DNA of 64,000 bases, taken from a bacterium (GTDB taxonomy: Bacteria > Armatimonadota > Zipacnadia > Zipacnadales > Zipacnadaceae). This document shows positions 33,955 to 43,683 of the stretch, one piece after another (positions within the stretch are counted from its first letter, which is position 1; each line of letters starts with the position of its first letter). Made by a program: the position numbers and the translations under genes. Under the pieces are notes generated by a model. That model searched no databases, was not told the origin of the DNA, and worked only from the letters and a program-made list of their open reading frames with translations. The stretch covers positions 162,519 to 226,518 of the forward strand of contig JAUWYY010000003.1 in the NCBI GenBank assembly GCA_030615605.1, given 5' to 3'.

Positions 33955-36171
33955 CTACATCGGCGGGAAGATCAGACGCGCCTCGCCCGACGCCAGACAG
34001 CGCATCCAGTAGCCGGCGAAGGGCTGCAGCGTCTCGCCCAGCACATAGCCGCTCTGCTGATCATAGCCGTAGATTCCCTCCTGCACCCAGCCGTTGGTCA
34101 CTGCCTGGCTGAAGCTGACTGGAGCCTGCGTGCCTACTTCTACCTGTAACTGGTCAATCGGCACCGGCTGCAGGCGCGGGCTGCCTATCATATTCCAACC
34201 CAACTTCACCGGCACGGCGTAGCTGTGGCTTTCGTCGGGCACGATTCCACTGAGATCGACGCTCACGTCATCAAACAGGCGTATCCAGAATCCCCGCCCC
34301 GGCGCGAACGGCGCGATGTCGGGCCATATCTCGTACCGCCCCGACGGCACTCTACCCGGCTCCCAGCGGGCCAGCAGTAGCTCTCCGGCAGGTACCCCCA
34401 AGAGTGTGGCGGCATCCGTTTCTTCCGCGAGCACCGGGATGGTTATCATCTGCAGCCCATTGCTGCCGGCCAAGAATGTATGGGTGGCACTGGACTGCCC
34501 GCCGCCCTCCAGGAAGACCACATACGAGTCCCAGCCGACATTGACGGTGTGGCTGAAGGTGTCGCCATCGGGATTAGTGGTGGCTATCTCCAACTGCGCC
34601 GGCTGCAGGCGGCCGCCACTGAGACTGGTGCCGAATACCGCCCGCTGAGCAGAGATGTCTGCTCCGGAAAAGCCGCCGAAGACGTCAATAGTCGCTTCGG
34701 GACCGCCGCGGACGCCGCCGTAGAAGTCGTTTTCTCCCGGATCGAAGCCGCGCACTGAATAGGGGTAGGGATATTCGCCGCGCAGGCCATTCAGGTCAGT
34801 CTGGACGGTAATCAACTGCGCTCCGCCTACGTTGAAGAAGGTCGGGATCAAGTACCCTTCGCCGGCGCTGGCGCCACTGCTGGCTACGTCAATGACGTTA
34901 CCCTCTTCGGCGTAGAGGCTGAGCGTGTGGTTGTAGTTCCAGTATATGCAGCGAGCCTGCCCGCCGCGCGGTGCTTCATTGCCGCTGCCGTCGGTGACGT
35001 AGTGTTCAACGATGAGCGCTACGGCCTGCTCCAGAGGGATATTCCAGGTATAAAGCTTGCTGCCGGTACGCACGCTGGTGTCCAGCACATACTGGCGTCG
35101 GTACCAGTCGTAGAAGTTCATACCCTCGACGCTGCCAACCGCCGAGGCGGCAATGTCCTTCAGCCCGGGCACATCGCCCTGCAGGCCCTCGGAGAAGCTG
35201 TGATAGTACAGCTCGTTGAAGCTGGCGAAGAATTGTGGGTCTTCAATGTAGCACTTGTACCAGGCAGCGCGGGCCATGGCAACGCGCCACACCAGCATGC
35301 CGCTGAAGCTCGACGCTGGATAGAAGGTGCTGTTGCCCAGGGCCGGCTGGTCCTCGGCCTCGTAGACCGACAGGCAGTAGAAGGGGCCGGGGTTAACTGG
35401 ATCGTAGCCGGGGGCCACGCCGGGAGTGACCTGCACCGCAGTTGCCGCCGCCCCAACAAAGCCCTGTTCCCAGGCATCATAGAAGAAGGCCAGATCATCG
35501 TGGAAGGCGTTAAGCACCAGCATCATCAGAATATAGGTATCTTCCACGAAATTGCCCGACAGCGGCGCCAGGTGGATTTCGTTAGCAGTAGCGTCATATA
35601 TCCCGCCCTGGATTTCCGCCAGGGATTCATCCAGGATTACGGTCACCGTGATGTCAAAGGCAGGCGGGCCGTATATCTGCCGGGCGACGGGCATAGCATT
35701 GTCCAGGTAGCCGCGAAAAGCGGCTTCTTGAGCAACGTCGAAGCCCTGAAATTCGAACTGAATCTCGTTGCTGGGGTCACCTATCTGGGCGGGCGTCTGC
35801 ATTGTCCTGACCAGGTCAGGCAGTTGGAGCTGCGAGCCGCTGAGGTGATAGGCGGTGCGGGGGAAACGCGGTCGGGCCGCCGGACTTTTAAGGCCTAGCT
35901 GCTGCAGTAGCTGGATTGTGTGGGCAGCACGCTGCAGGGCTAGCGGGCTGTGCTGGGCGGCCGTCGCCTGGCTTACTGCGGTTTGTGAGAGTCCGACTCC
36001 CGCAGGCGGCTGCGGAATTAATATTGCCCCCACCGGGCCATTAGCGCGCGTAGCAAAAGGCGTGTTGTCTATGTTACCGAAGGGCGTCGCCCAGGATGGC
36101 CCGGTGACGATTACACAAATCGCCACAACAAAGCCTGCCTTTGTTATCCATTGCAGCTTGCTGTTATTCAT
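33955..36171 (-). CDS. Large secreted protein of unknown function
   Basis: A 738-residue protein with a signal peptide (about 1-28). Residues 120-390 may be a degenerate metallopeptidase-like region: FDITVTVILDES, then MLVLNAFHDDLAFFYDAWEQG at the place of an HExxH helix, and further helices around VGSVEGMNFYDWYRRQYVLD. The HExxH itself is missing. The C-terminus is beta-rich with GRFWIRL-like and GWNMIGSP motifs and AGYWMRC, common in surface proteins. It lies 9 bases after the barrel gene, suggesting a shared transcript and perhaps a physical complex. Confidence 0.6.
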   Translation of the reverse strand: MNNSKLQWITKAGFVVAICVIVTGPSWATPFGNIDNTPFATRANGPVGAILIPQPPAGVGLSQTAVSQATAAQHSPLALQRAAHTIQLLQQLGLKSPAARPRFPRTAYHLSGSQLQLPDLVRTMQTPAQIGDPSNEIQFEFQGFDVAQEAAFRGYLDNAMPVARQIYGPPAFDITVTVILDESLAEIQGGIYDATANEIHLAPLSGNFVEDTYILMMLVLNAFHDDLAFFYDAWEQGFVGAAATAVQVTPGVAPGYDPVNPGPFYCLSVYEAEDQPALGNSTFYPASSFSGMLVWRVAMARAAWYKCYIEDPQFFASFNELYYHSFSEGLQGDVPGLKDIAASAVGSVEGMNFYDWYRRQYVLDTSVRTGSKLYTWNIPLEQAVALIVEHYVTDGSGNEAPRGGQARCIYWNYNHTLSLYAEEGNVIDVASSGASAGEGYLIPTFFNVGGAQLITVQTDLNGLRGEYPYPYSVRGFDPGENDFYGGVRGGPEATIDVFGGFSGADISAQRAVFGTSLSGGRLQPAQLEIATTNPDGDTFSHTVNVGWDSYVVFLEGGGQSSATHTFLAGSNGLQMITIPVLAEETDAATLLGVPAGELLLARWEPGRVPSGRYEIWPDIAPFAPGRGFWIRLFDDVSVDLSGIVPDESHSYAVPVKLGWNMIGSPRLQPVPIDQLQVEVGTQAPVSFSQAVTNGWVQEGIYGYDQQSGYVLGETLQPFAGYWMRCLASGEARLIFPPM

Positions 36172-36180
36172 CTCAATATA

Positions 36181-39159
36181 TCACCACTGTGGGCCTGTGT
36201 TGTAACTGTCATAACCGGAATAGCCGCCGCCTGTCGAATACTGCGACGAGCCCGAGTAGCTCTGCCACCGCTGCCCACCCCCGACTTGATAGCCGCCGAA
36301 GGTGCCGCCACGCGCTGTCGTGCCCATACTGGAGGTGGGTGCCCGAAAGCCACTGCCCCCCAGCCCGCTGGTGAAGTTGCTCTGCAGCGAGAACGAAAAA
36401 GTATGAGCATTGTAGTCCTGACTTTGAATTGCTGTGCCGGTCGCTCCGCGGAATGGTGAGCTGGGCTCGCCAGCACGGTGGCCAAGGAACCGATAGCCGA
36501 AAGTTGCGTCGTTACCGCTGCCCAGGTCATAGGTAATGCCAATATCGGCGGTCTGCTTCTTGAAGGCAGAATATCCGCTGTCGAAGTCGGACAGCCCGGT
36601 TCGGGCAGATAGCCGAATGCGATCGCTAAACTGGTAGCTAAGCCCCCCAGATACGTCGAAAAGGCTGGTGCCCGTTTGATAGTAGCGTTCGTGGCCACCA
36701 ATCTCAATGTAGGAGGGGCTGGTGCCCGACATTCGATTCATCTGCAGATTAACACTCCAGGGCCTGCCTTCCGGCCGGTAGTCTAAGCCAATTACGGTTG
36801 ACTGGTTGTCAACCACCCCCCGGCCTTCTTCCAGAAAGTTGAGCTCGTCGCGGCTCAGGCTGGTGTTCAGGCTGATCTCGTCGGTTACCTGCCAGATCAC
36901 CGACAGATTCTGGTAGTCCTGAGTGCTGTCCGTCAAGTAGCCGCTGCCGCCACCGCTGAGATATTTTCGCTGTCCAGCGCTGAGCGTCAGTGACAGGTCC
37001 CGGCGTGGTGAATAGCTGGCACTGAGCGAAGTAGTGCTGTCCTGATAGTGAGGAACCTCGTCCTCTTCGTCGTCCTGATTCGGCACTGCTCCGGCAATTG
37101 GTCCTCCATAGCCACCCCCGCCGCCATATCCACCTCCGGGGAAGCCCCCGTAGAAGCCACTGCTGACCCGACCGACAGACTGGGAATCAGTCCTGTTAAG
37201 GCCAAAGCTGAGCTTGTTCGACGGCGACCAGGTCACGCCCAGGCGCGTGTAGTCTGAACTGGAATGGTTGGTCTCGCTGCCGAAACCACTCGCCTTGATA
37301 TTGCCCAGGTCTGCTATTACATTTAGCGAGGACGACGGGCTATAGGTCAGCGAAATCCGCCGCCGGCCCGTCTCGCTGCCCCGGGCGTCCGCCGACTCGC
37401 TGCCCATATAGTCCTGGTTGGTTTCAGATAGGGAGGCTTGCAGCCGCAGGGCATCAGTCAGGGGATGGCTTATGTTCAGAGAAATCTCTGCGTAATCACT
37501 GTCGCCCTGCGTACCACCAGCATTCGACATAGTCTGACGCTGCAGGGTTGCCGCCGGCCAGCCGGGGAAGTCCAGTTGCATCTGAATATCGCTGCGCTGG
37601 GTGGATACGTCTTGAGTCGCGGTGGTTTGCGCCGGACCGGCAGCAACCTGATAGGGTGAAGTGCCGGTATCAAAGCCGATGCCGCCGCCGTAACCACTGT
37701 ATCCAAATGATAGCCCCTGGGTGCTGTCCAGGTCGGAGAATCGGCTCTGTATCCGCACGTGTTTGGCCGGCTGCCAACCGATATCCAGCTTCAGGCCCTT
37801 GTCGTTGCGGCGGAAGCCAGACGAATCTATGTAGCTAAACTGCGGCGCGATGTCCCGGTATGTCGCCAACACATCGAATCTGGGCTGCCGGTAGCTTATC
37901 GCCGTCTGCAGGGCCGTACTTGAGTTGTCCGCGGCGCTGCTCGTGGCGAAATTGGCCTTCAGCGACAGATTGTCGCTGGCCTCGTAGCTGATGTCGAGGC
38001 CGGCCACTTCGGCGTCCTGGGACAGCGCCGTCTCCCCCAGCTCATAGTAATACCGGATGCGCACCAAAGACGTCGGCGGTACGCCTATCCGGAAGATGAT
38101 TCGGCCGATCTGCCGATAGGCGTCGTAGTCAACTCCCTCCGCCATCTCCACGTCATCCACGAAGACCTTGAGTGCCTCAGAGATTATCTGGGTCTCCCCG
38201 TGGTAGACAACTTCAGCGCCATCGGCGATGATGGGGCGGAAGTTGGTGTCGAACGGGCCGGTGCTGCCTGAGCCGTAGTAGACATTTTCCTGGTAGGCGA
38301 CGGTATCGCCCTGACCTACTTCAGGCCGGTCCTGCTTAAGCCAGGTGAGGCCCACATTGATTCGCCCGTTCTCTAGAGGCATCTCCACCCGCGCCCCGGT
38401 CAGTGTGCCAACATTGCCAAAATACCCTGACGACTGATAGCTTACCGATATCGTTGAGGTACTCGGAATGATTTTGGTGGGGCCGTCAATTGGATCAAAC
38501 CACAGTTCACCAGCCTGGTAGTCCAGGCGGTAGTCGACACCCCGCCGCTGGGTCTGCTCATCAATCTTCACCGCCTCGCTGCCGTCAATGATCGGCGCAA
38601 ACCGCAGGAAGTACGGTCCCGAAGTGTCATTACCCGACAACGTCTCGTTGCGAGTGTAGCCCTTATATTCGGAGGTAAACGCCCGCAGCAGACCGCCGCC
38701 GGGCAGGTTCTGATCGAACTGCCAACCCTTCAGACTCTTGGCGACACTGGCGAATTCATTCTGGCGCAGGCTGACATTCAGATCGCCGAGATACAGTGCT
38801 GAGTCGTGCCCGACATAGCCCACCACCCACCGTGAGTAGCTGGGGCCATAGCCGGAAAAGGACAGGTCGCTTTGGAAGCCCACCTCCTTCCAGATTGACC
38901 CTTCCAGGCTCAGGCTACTGCGCCGCTCCAGAGAACCGGTATCCCAGCGCTGCCCTTCGAAGGCTGATTGCGCCCCTTCAATGTAGTGCTGCTGAAGAGT
39001 GAGCGTATTGTTCCCCGATAGCTGAATGCCCTGGAATAGCTCCCACTTATCGAAGAGTTGCTCGATGCTTTTCAGCGGATTGGCCCGGGCCGGCGCTACG
39101 AACACCAGCAGCACAACAACTGCCAGCACCGCAGTTGCCGACCGCAAACTGCTATGCAC
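36181..39159 (-). CDS. Large outer-membrane beta-barrel-like protein
   Basis: A 992-residue protein with a GTG start and signal peptide (about 1-26). After a short globular segment, almost the whole length consists of alternating amphipathic strands (LSLEGSIWKEVGFQSDLSFSG, LSASYSPRRDLSLTLSAG, LNVIADLGNIKASGF) as in outer-membrane barrels. A glycine- and tyrosine-rich stretch interrupts it near 680-705, and a Gly-Ser-Tyr-rich tail ends it. The last residue is Trp. It is first in an operon with a secreted protein and a lipoprotein. The length suggests a very large barrel or several barrels; function is unknown. Confidence 0.7.
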   Translation of the reverse strand: MHSSLRSATAVLAVVVLLVFVAPARANPLKSIEQLFDKWELFQGIQLSGNNTLTLQQHYIEGAQSAFEGQRWDTGSLERRSSLSLEGSIWKEVGFQSDLSFSGYGPSYSRWVVGYVGHDSALYLGDLNVSLRQNEFASVAKSLKGWQFDQNLPGGGLLRAFTSEYKGYTRNETLSGNDTSGPYFLRFAPIIDGSEAVKIDEQTQRRGVDYRLDYQAGELWFDPIDGPTKIIPSTSTISVSYQSSGYFGNVGTLTGARVEMPLENGRINVGLTWLKQDRPEVGQGDTVAYQENVYYGSGSTGPFDTNFRPIIADGAEVVYHGETQIISEALKVFVDDVEMAEGVDYDAYRQIGRIIFRIGVPPTSLVRIRYYYELGETALSQDAEVAGLDISYEASDNLSLKANFATSSAADNSSTALQTAISYRQPRFDVLATYRDIAPQFSYIDSSGFRRNDKGLKLDIGWQPAKHVRIQSRFSDLDSTQGLSFGYSGYGGGIGFDTGTSPYQVAAGPAQTTATQDVSTQRSDIQMQLDFPGWPAATLQRQTMSNAGGTQGDSDYAEISLNISHPLTDALRLQASLSETNQDYMGSESADARGSETGRRRISLTYSPSSSLNVIADLGNIKASGFGSETNHSSSDYTRLGVTWSPSNKLSFGLNRTDSQSVGRVSSGFYGGFPGGGYGGGGGYGGPIAGAVPNQDDEEDEVPHYQDSTTSLSASYSPRRDLSLTLSAGQRKYLSGGGSGYLTDSTQDYQNLSVIWQVTDEISLNTSLSRDELNFLEEGRGVVDNQSTVIGLDYRPEGRPWSVNLQMNRMSGTSPSYIEIGGHERYYQTGTSLFDVSGGLSYQFSDRIRLSARTGLSDFDSGYSAFKKQTADIGITYDLGSGNDATFGYRFLGHRAGEPSSPFRGATGTAIQSQDYNAHTFSFSLQSNFTSGLGGSGFRAPTSSMGTTARGGTFGGYQVGGGQRWQSYSGSSQYSTGGGYSGYDSYNTGPQW

Positions 39160-39284
39160 GGTTACTCTATCACACCCTAAACAGATTAGTAGTAGTTGTG
39201 GGTTTGACGGGGTTCGGGGATGATTTGTTCCCCATTCTGCCGCAATAGAGAAGCATCATCCCTGGTAGGTTCTGCCGAGCTCGC

Positions 39285-40028
39285 TTACCGTGGCGTTATA
39301 CGCTGGGCAAAGTCCGCCGACAAAGCGGCTAATTCCTGCTTCAATTCAACCAGCGCTTGGCTGTACTTGGCGACAGTAAACGCTGACGAACGGGCCAGCT
39401 CCAGGAGCGGGTGCTCGGCTTCTTCGATACCACGGCAGGCCTCGCCCAGATGAGGAGCTACTTCTGGGGGTATTATGCAGAAGCCGTGCTGGTCGGCGTG
39501 GAGCAGATCCCCGGGATTCACTGTCACGCCGCCCACCTGCACGGGGATAGCGAAGTCTTCCAAATGTATGTAGCCATGAGCCACCTGCACACAACTCGAT
39601 ATGAGCTGGAAGCCGATTTCTCTGACTTCGTCTATGTCGCGCACGCCGCCGTTGGTGATATGACCGACGCAGCCCAGCGCTTTGTGTACTGTTGAGCTTA
39701 CCTCGCCAAACAGCGCCCCAATAGGCTCATCATCCACATCCTGGGCTACAGAAATGCGCGGCGCCGGCTGGGCCAAGACAGAGTCGTGGTAGGCTCGTAG
39801 GGTCTCTGCCAGGTCGATTGGCTCTGCCGGAGGCTGTTGGGCGCCGAAGGTGGCGGTGGCGGCATACCCGACGATCGGCCCTATCTCGGGAAAGTAGCAG
39901 TGCAAGCCCGGCCGCATGAAGCCCTCCGTACGCGGCCGCACGTCAAATAGTTCTATGGCATTGGAGACGGTGGGGGTGCAGAAGGCTTTCAGTTCCTCAA
40001 TCTGCTCGGTGCTCAAAGGTGCTGGCAT
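39285..40028 (-). CDS. RraA-family protein (HMG aldolase / RNase E regulator type)
   Basis: A 247-residue RraA-like protein. The family includes 4-hydroxy-4-methyl-2-oxoglutarate aldolases and RNase E inhibitors. Signature sites are GHITNGGVRDIDEV (the Arg-Asp pair of the metal and pyruvate site) and VTVNPGDLLHADQHGFCIIP. The opening FCTPTVSNAIELFDVRPR replaces the more common TATLSDAL, and a C-terminal helix is longer than in E. coli RraA. It is divergent from the NagB-like gene, 197 bases apart. An enzymatic role in sugar or acid catabolism is more likely than RNase E control, but unproven. Confidence 0.78.
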   Translation of the reverse strand: MPAPLSTEQIEELKAFCTPTVSNAIELFDVRPRTEGFMRPGLHCYFPEIGPIVGYAATATFGAQQPPAEPIDLAETLRAYHDSVLAQPAPRISVAQDVDDEPIGALFGEVSSTVHKALGCVGHITNGGVRDIDEVREIGFQLISSCVQVAHGYIHLEDFAIPVQVGGVTVNPGDLLHADQHGFCIIPPEVAPHLGEACRGIEEAEHPLLELARSSAFTVAKYSQALVELKQELAALSADFAQRITPR

Positions 40029-40225
40029 TTGTTGCCTCCTTGTGGTGGGGTCTTTATTTAGTAATCTGGGTTACCAATCCTGCTACGGACGACTGCACTG
40101 CTGTTCGCCAGCGGCAGCCAAAATCCTCCTGCTACGGGCTCGCACCATTATTCCAGAGAGGATAACACAAGCATGACGGAGAAAACGAATTCTGCAGAAA
40201 GAACATAGACGAAGGAGAAATAAAG

Positions 40226-41140
40226 ATGGCCTTTATGCCGGCGTTGGCCAAGTTCATTGATTTTCAGGACCCTGAGGAGTGTGCGCGGGTGCGTGCCATC
40301 ACCCGCGAGCAGATCACCGAGCACGACAATCCCGACTTCAACATCCGTGTGGTTGACGACACCGAGATCTTCTACTCGGAATTCGCGCTGGATATCGTCG
40401 GGCGCATTGTGCAGGCCGCTGAGGAGGGGCGTAACTGCGTGCTGATACTGCCCGTCGGCCCGATCCCGCAGTACGCGATCGCCGCCGCCATCATCAACCA
40501 GTCGCGCATTGACTGCCAGCACCTCGTCACCTTCAATATGGACGAGTACGCCGATGAGAACGGGCAGACGGCACCCGCCGACTGGGAAGGCTCGTTTGCA
40601 ACCGCGATGCGCGCCTGTTTCTTCGGCAAGATTGATGCAGAGCTGCGTCCCCCCGAGGAGAATATCCACTTCCCCGACAGCGACAACATCAACGACTACT
40701 CCGATATGATCGCTGCGACCGGCGGCGCTGACTGCTGCTACGGCGGCATCGGCTGGTGCGGCCACATCGCCTTCTGGGAAAGCAGTCTGGGGCATGACTA
40801 CGACTCGCTCGACGAGTGGAAACAGGCCAAAGCCCAGATCGTTGAGCTGACCCCGATGACGATTATGCAGAACGCGCTGCACTCGTTCGGCGGCGACTGG
40901 TCGTGGGTTCCACCGAAGGCGGCGACCATCGCCCCGGCGGATATCCTCGGCGCCAAGCACCGCAGCTTCTGGCTGGATGGCGTGTGCGGGCCGGATATGG
41001 CCTGGCAGCGCTTTATTGCGCGGCTGGCCGCGCACTGCCGGGTCAGTCGCTTCGTCCCCGGCTCAATCCTGCAGACCGTCCCCACCGACTACACCATCCT
41101 GGCCGGCGTGGCCGATAATGTGGAGATAGATATGGCGTAG
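40226..41140 (+). CDS. Glucosamine-6-phosphate deaminase-like protein (NagB/RpiA/SugarP isomerase family)
   Basis: A 304-residue protein, longer than NagB (about 266). It keeps VTFNMDEYADE (the catalytic Asp of the NMDEY motif) and CGHIAFWES (the ring-opening His and a following Glu). The Asp that precedes GHIAF by two residues in NagB is replaced by Cys (GIGWCGHIAF). The allosteric and loop regions also differ. It may act on another amino sugar or 6-phosphosugar. AAGGAG is at the right distance. Its divergent neighbour is an RraA-like gene. Confidence 0.72.
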   Translation: MAFMPALAKFIDFQDPEECARVRAITREQITEHDNPDFNIRVVDDTEIFYSEFALDIVGRIVQAAEEGRNCVLILPVGPIPQYAIAAAIINQSRIDCQHLVTFNMDEYADENGQTAPADWEGSFATAMRACFFGKIDAELRPPEENIHFPDSDNINDYSDMIAATGGADCCYGGIGWCGHIAFWESSLGHDYDSLDEWKQAKAQIVELTPMTIMQNALHSFGGDWSWVPPKAATIAPADILGAKHRSFWLDGVCGPDMAWQRFIARLAAHCRVSRFVPGSILQTVPTDYTILAGVADNVEIDMA

Positions 41141-41166
41141 GGAACACGGCGTGCCCGCTGAGGCCG

Positions 41167-41195
41167 TTGACAACCAGAGACGGTAGGGCTACAAT
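41167..41195 (+). promoter_or_regulatory. Near-consensus sigma70 promoter
   Basis: TTGACA, 17 bases, TACAAT. Transcription would start near 41202, which favours the ATG at 41216 over the one at 41201 as the start of the next gene. Confidence 0.8.
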
Positions 41196-41215
41196 CGAGT
41201 ATGCGGAGGCAGGCC

Positions 41216-42256
41216 ATGCGTGTTGCCGAGAACGTGCTGCAAGGAACGACTTTTCGCCGTCCAATGTCCGGGAGGTGGGGTGGGCATATGTGGTTTGTTA
41301 CCAGTGGGCTCGGCACCATATTGGGGATGCTTGTGGTAACCGACTGGCTCCACTGGGGCGTTCTCACCACGGAGGGGGGCCGGGCGGCGGACGGGGAGCA
41401 AGGTATTGTGATCGTTATGTTTGGGTCCGTGCTCTTGGTGTGCTGGATCGCATTCCTGTATTGGGTCGCACGGAGATACAACGAATTGCACATCAGTTCG
41501 GAAGGCTTAGTCGTGGTGTACCCACTAGGGCAGCGCCGAATGATTCCATGGCGAGACATGAAGGAATTGGAAGAGTACTTGCCGCATTGGGCGCGTTGGA
41601 TATTGCGGACCACGAACGGCTCTCTCACCATAACCTGGGATCTTGAGAATTGCATGCAGTTGGTTGCGACGCTGAGCAACCGCGTGCCCGTGATCAGACC
41701 GCAGATTACCAATGATAGGCAGTCTCCCCCGATGACGCCGCCCTGGCACCGGTTAGCCGCAAAGACGTACCGCTCACAGACTAACCTGGGATGGCTCATA
41801 GCCGCCGGCTTCCTGGGCGGAGTGCTTCTCGTATGGTACATCGCAGTCTTCTGCATCATCAAAGGACAGCCCGACGCTGTTCCCGCCGTGGTGTTTGCAG
41901 CGGGGTGGTCTTCGTTAATGGGTCCAATGGGCTGGTGGGTACTGGCTGACTGGCGCCGATTCAGAGGCATGGAGGTGAGAGTGACGCGAGCATCCATAGA
42001 GGTGACCGATGGATATGGTAAGCACACGGCTTACCGCTGGAGTGATGTAGTCGGAGCGCAGCTCATTCTTCGTCAGAGTGTAAGTATATTGCGTCTACGT
42101 CTAGCAGCCCCCACCTACATGGTAATTACTCGCGAAGGCATGTTCAGGTTCTTCCACAAGACTCTCCTCAACTGGGGCGAGTTGAATCAATTGATATTGG
42201 AAGTCGCCACATTCAACCTGCGCAAGGAAACTGACTCTGAGGAGGCAAAGCCTTAG
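41216..42256 (+). CDS. Membrane protein with two PH-like domains
   Basis: A 346-residue protein. The ATG at 41216 has GGAGG six bases upstream and fits the promoter position. Two pairs of membrane spans (about 27-70 and 193-240) are each followed by a beta-rich stretch resembling bacterial PH domains: ELHISSEGLVVVYPLGQRRM, then VRVTRASIEVTDGYGKHTAY with WSDVVGAQL. Such proteins are often lipid- or stress-linked but poorly known. No specific function is assigned. Confidence 0.65.
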   Translation: MRVAENVLQGTTFRRPMSGRWGGHMWFVTSGLGTILGMLVVTDWLHWGVLTTEGGRAADGEQGIVIVMFGSVLLVCWIAFLYWVARRYNELHISSEGLVVVYPLGQRRMIPWRDMKELEEYLPHWARWILRTTNGSLTITWDLENCMQLVATLSNRVPVIRPQITNDRQSPPMTPPWHRLAAKTYRSQTNLGWLIAAGFLGGVLLVWYIAVFCIIKGQPDAVPAVVFAAGWSSLMGPMGWWVLADWRRFRGMEVRVTRASIEVTDGYGKHTAYRWSDVVGAQLILRQSVSILRLRLAAPTYMVITREGMFRFFHKTLLNWGELNQLILEVATFNLRKETDSEEAKP

Positions 42257-42339
42257 CGCAGGGAGCATGAAGACGGATCGTTTTGCCGACTGTTCGACAG
42301 CCGCAAATCTGGCATCACTAATCAAGGAGGCTAACGAGC

Positions 42340-43575
42340 ATGATAAGACTTGCCAACGGTGGCGCCATAGCAGTATTACTGACCGGCTGCTGCTTTATGG
42401 GCTTTGCAGATGAGCCTTCAGTAACACTCCAATGGAGGTTCGAACCAGACCAGGTTCTGACTTGCAGGGTCAAAGGCACAGGTACCATGTCCACGATAGT
42501 GGGTCAAGCAGCCCGGCCGCTTTTCTCTGCAAACGCTAGATTGGACATCACCTACAAGTGGCAAGTGGTCTCCGTGAGCGAGGAGGAAGTAACCGATCTT
42601 CAGATTTCGATTGTGGCAGGATATACCGACGACACCCTTACCGGCCGGCAAGAAATCGTGACCGGAACTGGCCCCTCTATCCAAGTGAAACTGGACAAGC
42701 AGGGTAAGGTCATAAAGATTACAGGTTTGAAGGACAATGAAGTACTGGGTGGTGTATTTCCCTTCGAATTAGCGCCAATCAGCGGTCTTCTGCTGGGATT
42801 TGGCGGGCTTCCGCAGAAGGCAGTGTTAGTGGGCGAATCATGGCAAGCCAAAACTACAGTCGAGTTTGTGGGACTTCAACGATTCGAGTTCAAGTCCGTC
42901 TCCAACCTAAGAGCGATCAAGTCAGTGAACGGCCAGCAGTGCGCAGAGATTCACAGCATCATCGAATTCCCTGTCGCGGAGTACTATGTTGCTGCGGCCA
43001 GACAGAACGATCCCGCCCACGCACACTTGCTTGCAGGGCCCGCCACCGGCATCGACAGGGTCCAACTGACTTGCCTATTCATACTGGACGAGGGCCGTGT
43101 AGTCCACGAGAAGATAGCATCACGCGCAGAGGTGATCGTTCCGGTACGGGATGCTGCTACCGGCAAGGTCCACGAATGGCGCCTCCAGTCGACCGGCGAG
43201 TTCGAGACATCTGTGCAGCCGCTTGATGGAGGCTCGGAGAAGACCACTGAGGGCCCCAAGGCAGCCGCTGATCACAAGGCTATTGATGATCAGCCCGAAC
43301 CGGAGGGCACCCAAGTGGATGCAGACATTCTGGTGGAAGAAGGTATGGTTGCTAAGCGTGCTGGAAAACTGGACGAAGCCGTCAGCAAGTTTGGGCAAGC
43401 CCTTGACGAGGATCCGAATAATGTTGAGGCACACTGGGGCCTGGCTTGGGTATTGGGCGCACAGGACGAGGGTCACGAGGCTATCACGCACTTCGAGCAG
43501 GTTATCCAGCTGACCGATGATGCTGAGAGAAAACGAGAAGCTAAGGCAGCCATCGAGCGGCTGAAGAGCAAATGA
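42340..43575 (+). CDS. Secreted protein with C-terminal TPR repeats
   Basis: A 411-residue protein. The N-terminal hydrophobic segment (about 7-23) is a signal peptide; a Cys pair near LLTGCC makes a lipoprotein possible. Residues 27-290 are beta-rich and resemble DUF6263-type periplasmic proteins (TYKWQVVSV, VKLDKQGKVIKITG, GLPQKAVLVGESW). A charged linker leads to two or three TPRs (about 330-408) with AKRAGKLDEAVSKFGQALDE and NNVEAHWGLAWVLGAQ. It probably binds partner proteins. It is followed by a short RHS relic. Confidence 0.65.
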   Translation: MIRLANGGAIAVLLTGCCFMGFADEPSVTLQWRFEPDQVLTCRVKGTGTMSTIVGQAARPLFSANARLDITYKWQVVSVSEEEVTDLQISIVAGYTDDTLTGRQEIVTGTGPSIQVKLDKQGKVIKITGLKDNEVLGGVFPFELAPISGLLLGFGGLPQKAVLVGESWQAKTTVEFVGLQRFEFKSVSNLRAIKSVNGQQCAEIHSIIEFPVAEYYVAAARQNDPAHAHLLAGPATGIDRVQLTCLFILDEGRVVHEKIASRAEVIVPVRDAATGKVHEWRLQSTGEFETSVQPLDGGSEKTTEGPKAAADHKAIDDQPEPEGTQVDADILVEEGMVAKRAGKLDEAVSKFGQALDEDPNNVEAHWGLAWVLGAQDEGHEAITHFEQVIQLTDDAERKREAKAAIERLKSK

Positions 43576-43595
43576 GTCACGCTAAGTCGTGAGTC

Positions 43596-43670
43596 CAAAC
43601 CAGCGTCTTTGCAGCCACGACCAACTTCATCTGGGACGGGCAGGATGTGCTTCTTGAAAATGATGGGTAG
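43596..43670 (+). pseudogene. RHS-repeat remnant
   Basis: Reads TSVFAATTNFIWDGQDVLLE then NDG and a stop. FIWDGQ.VLLE is typical of the segment near the conserved core of RHS-repeat proteins. No further RHS sequence is present on either side. It is probably a leftover of a deleted RHS gene. Confidence 0.5.
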
Positions 43671-43683
43671 GTCAGGGCTCCGG

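Noticed and set aside
34927..35898. Plus-strand open frame of about 323 codons opposite the 738-residue surface protein
   Set aside because: No recognisable domain; the minus-strand gene has a signal peptide and operon spacing.
33955..36171. Active zinc metallopeptidase
   Set aside because: The expected HExxH position reads LNAFHDD, so a zinc site is not supported.
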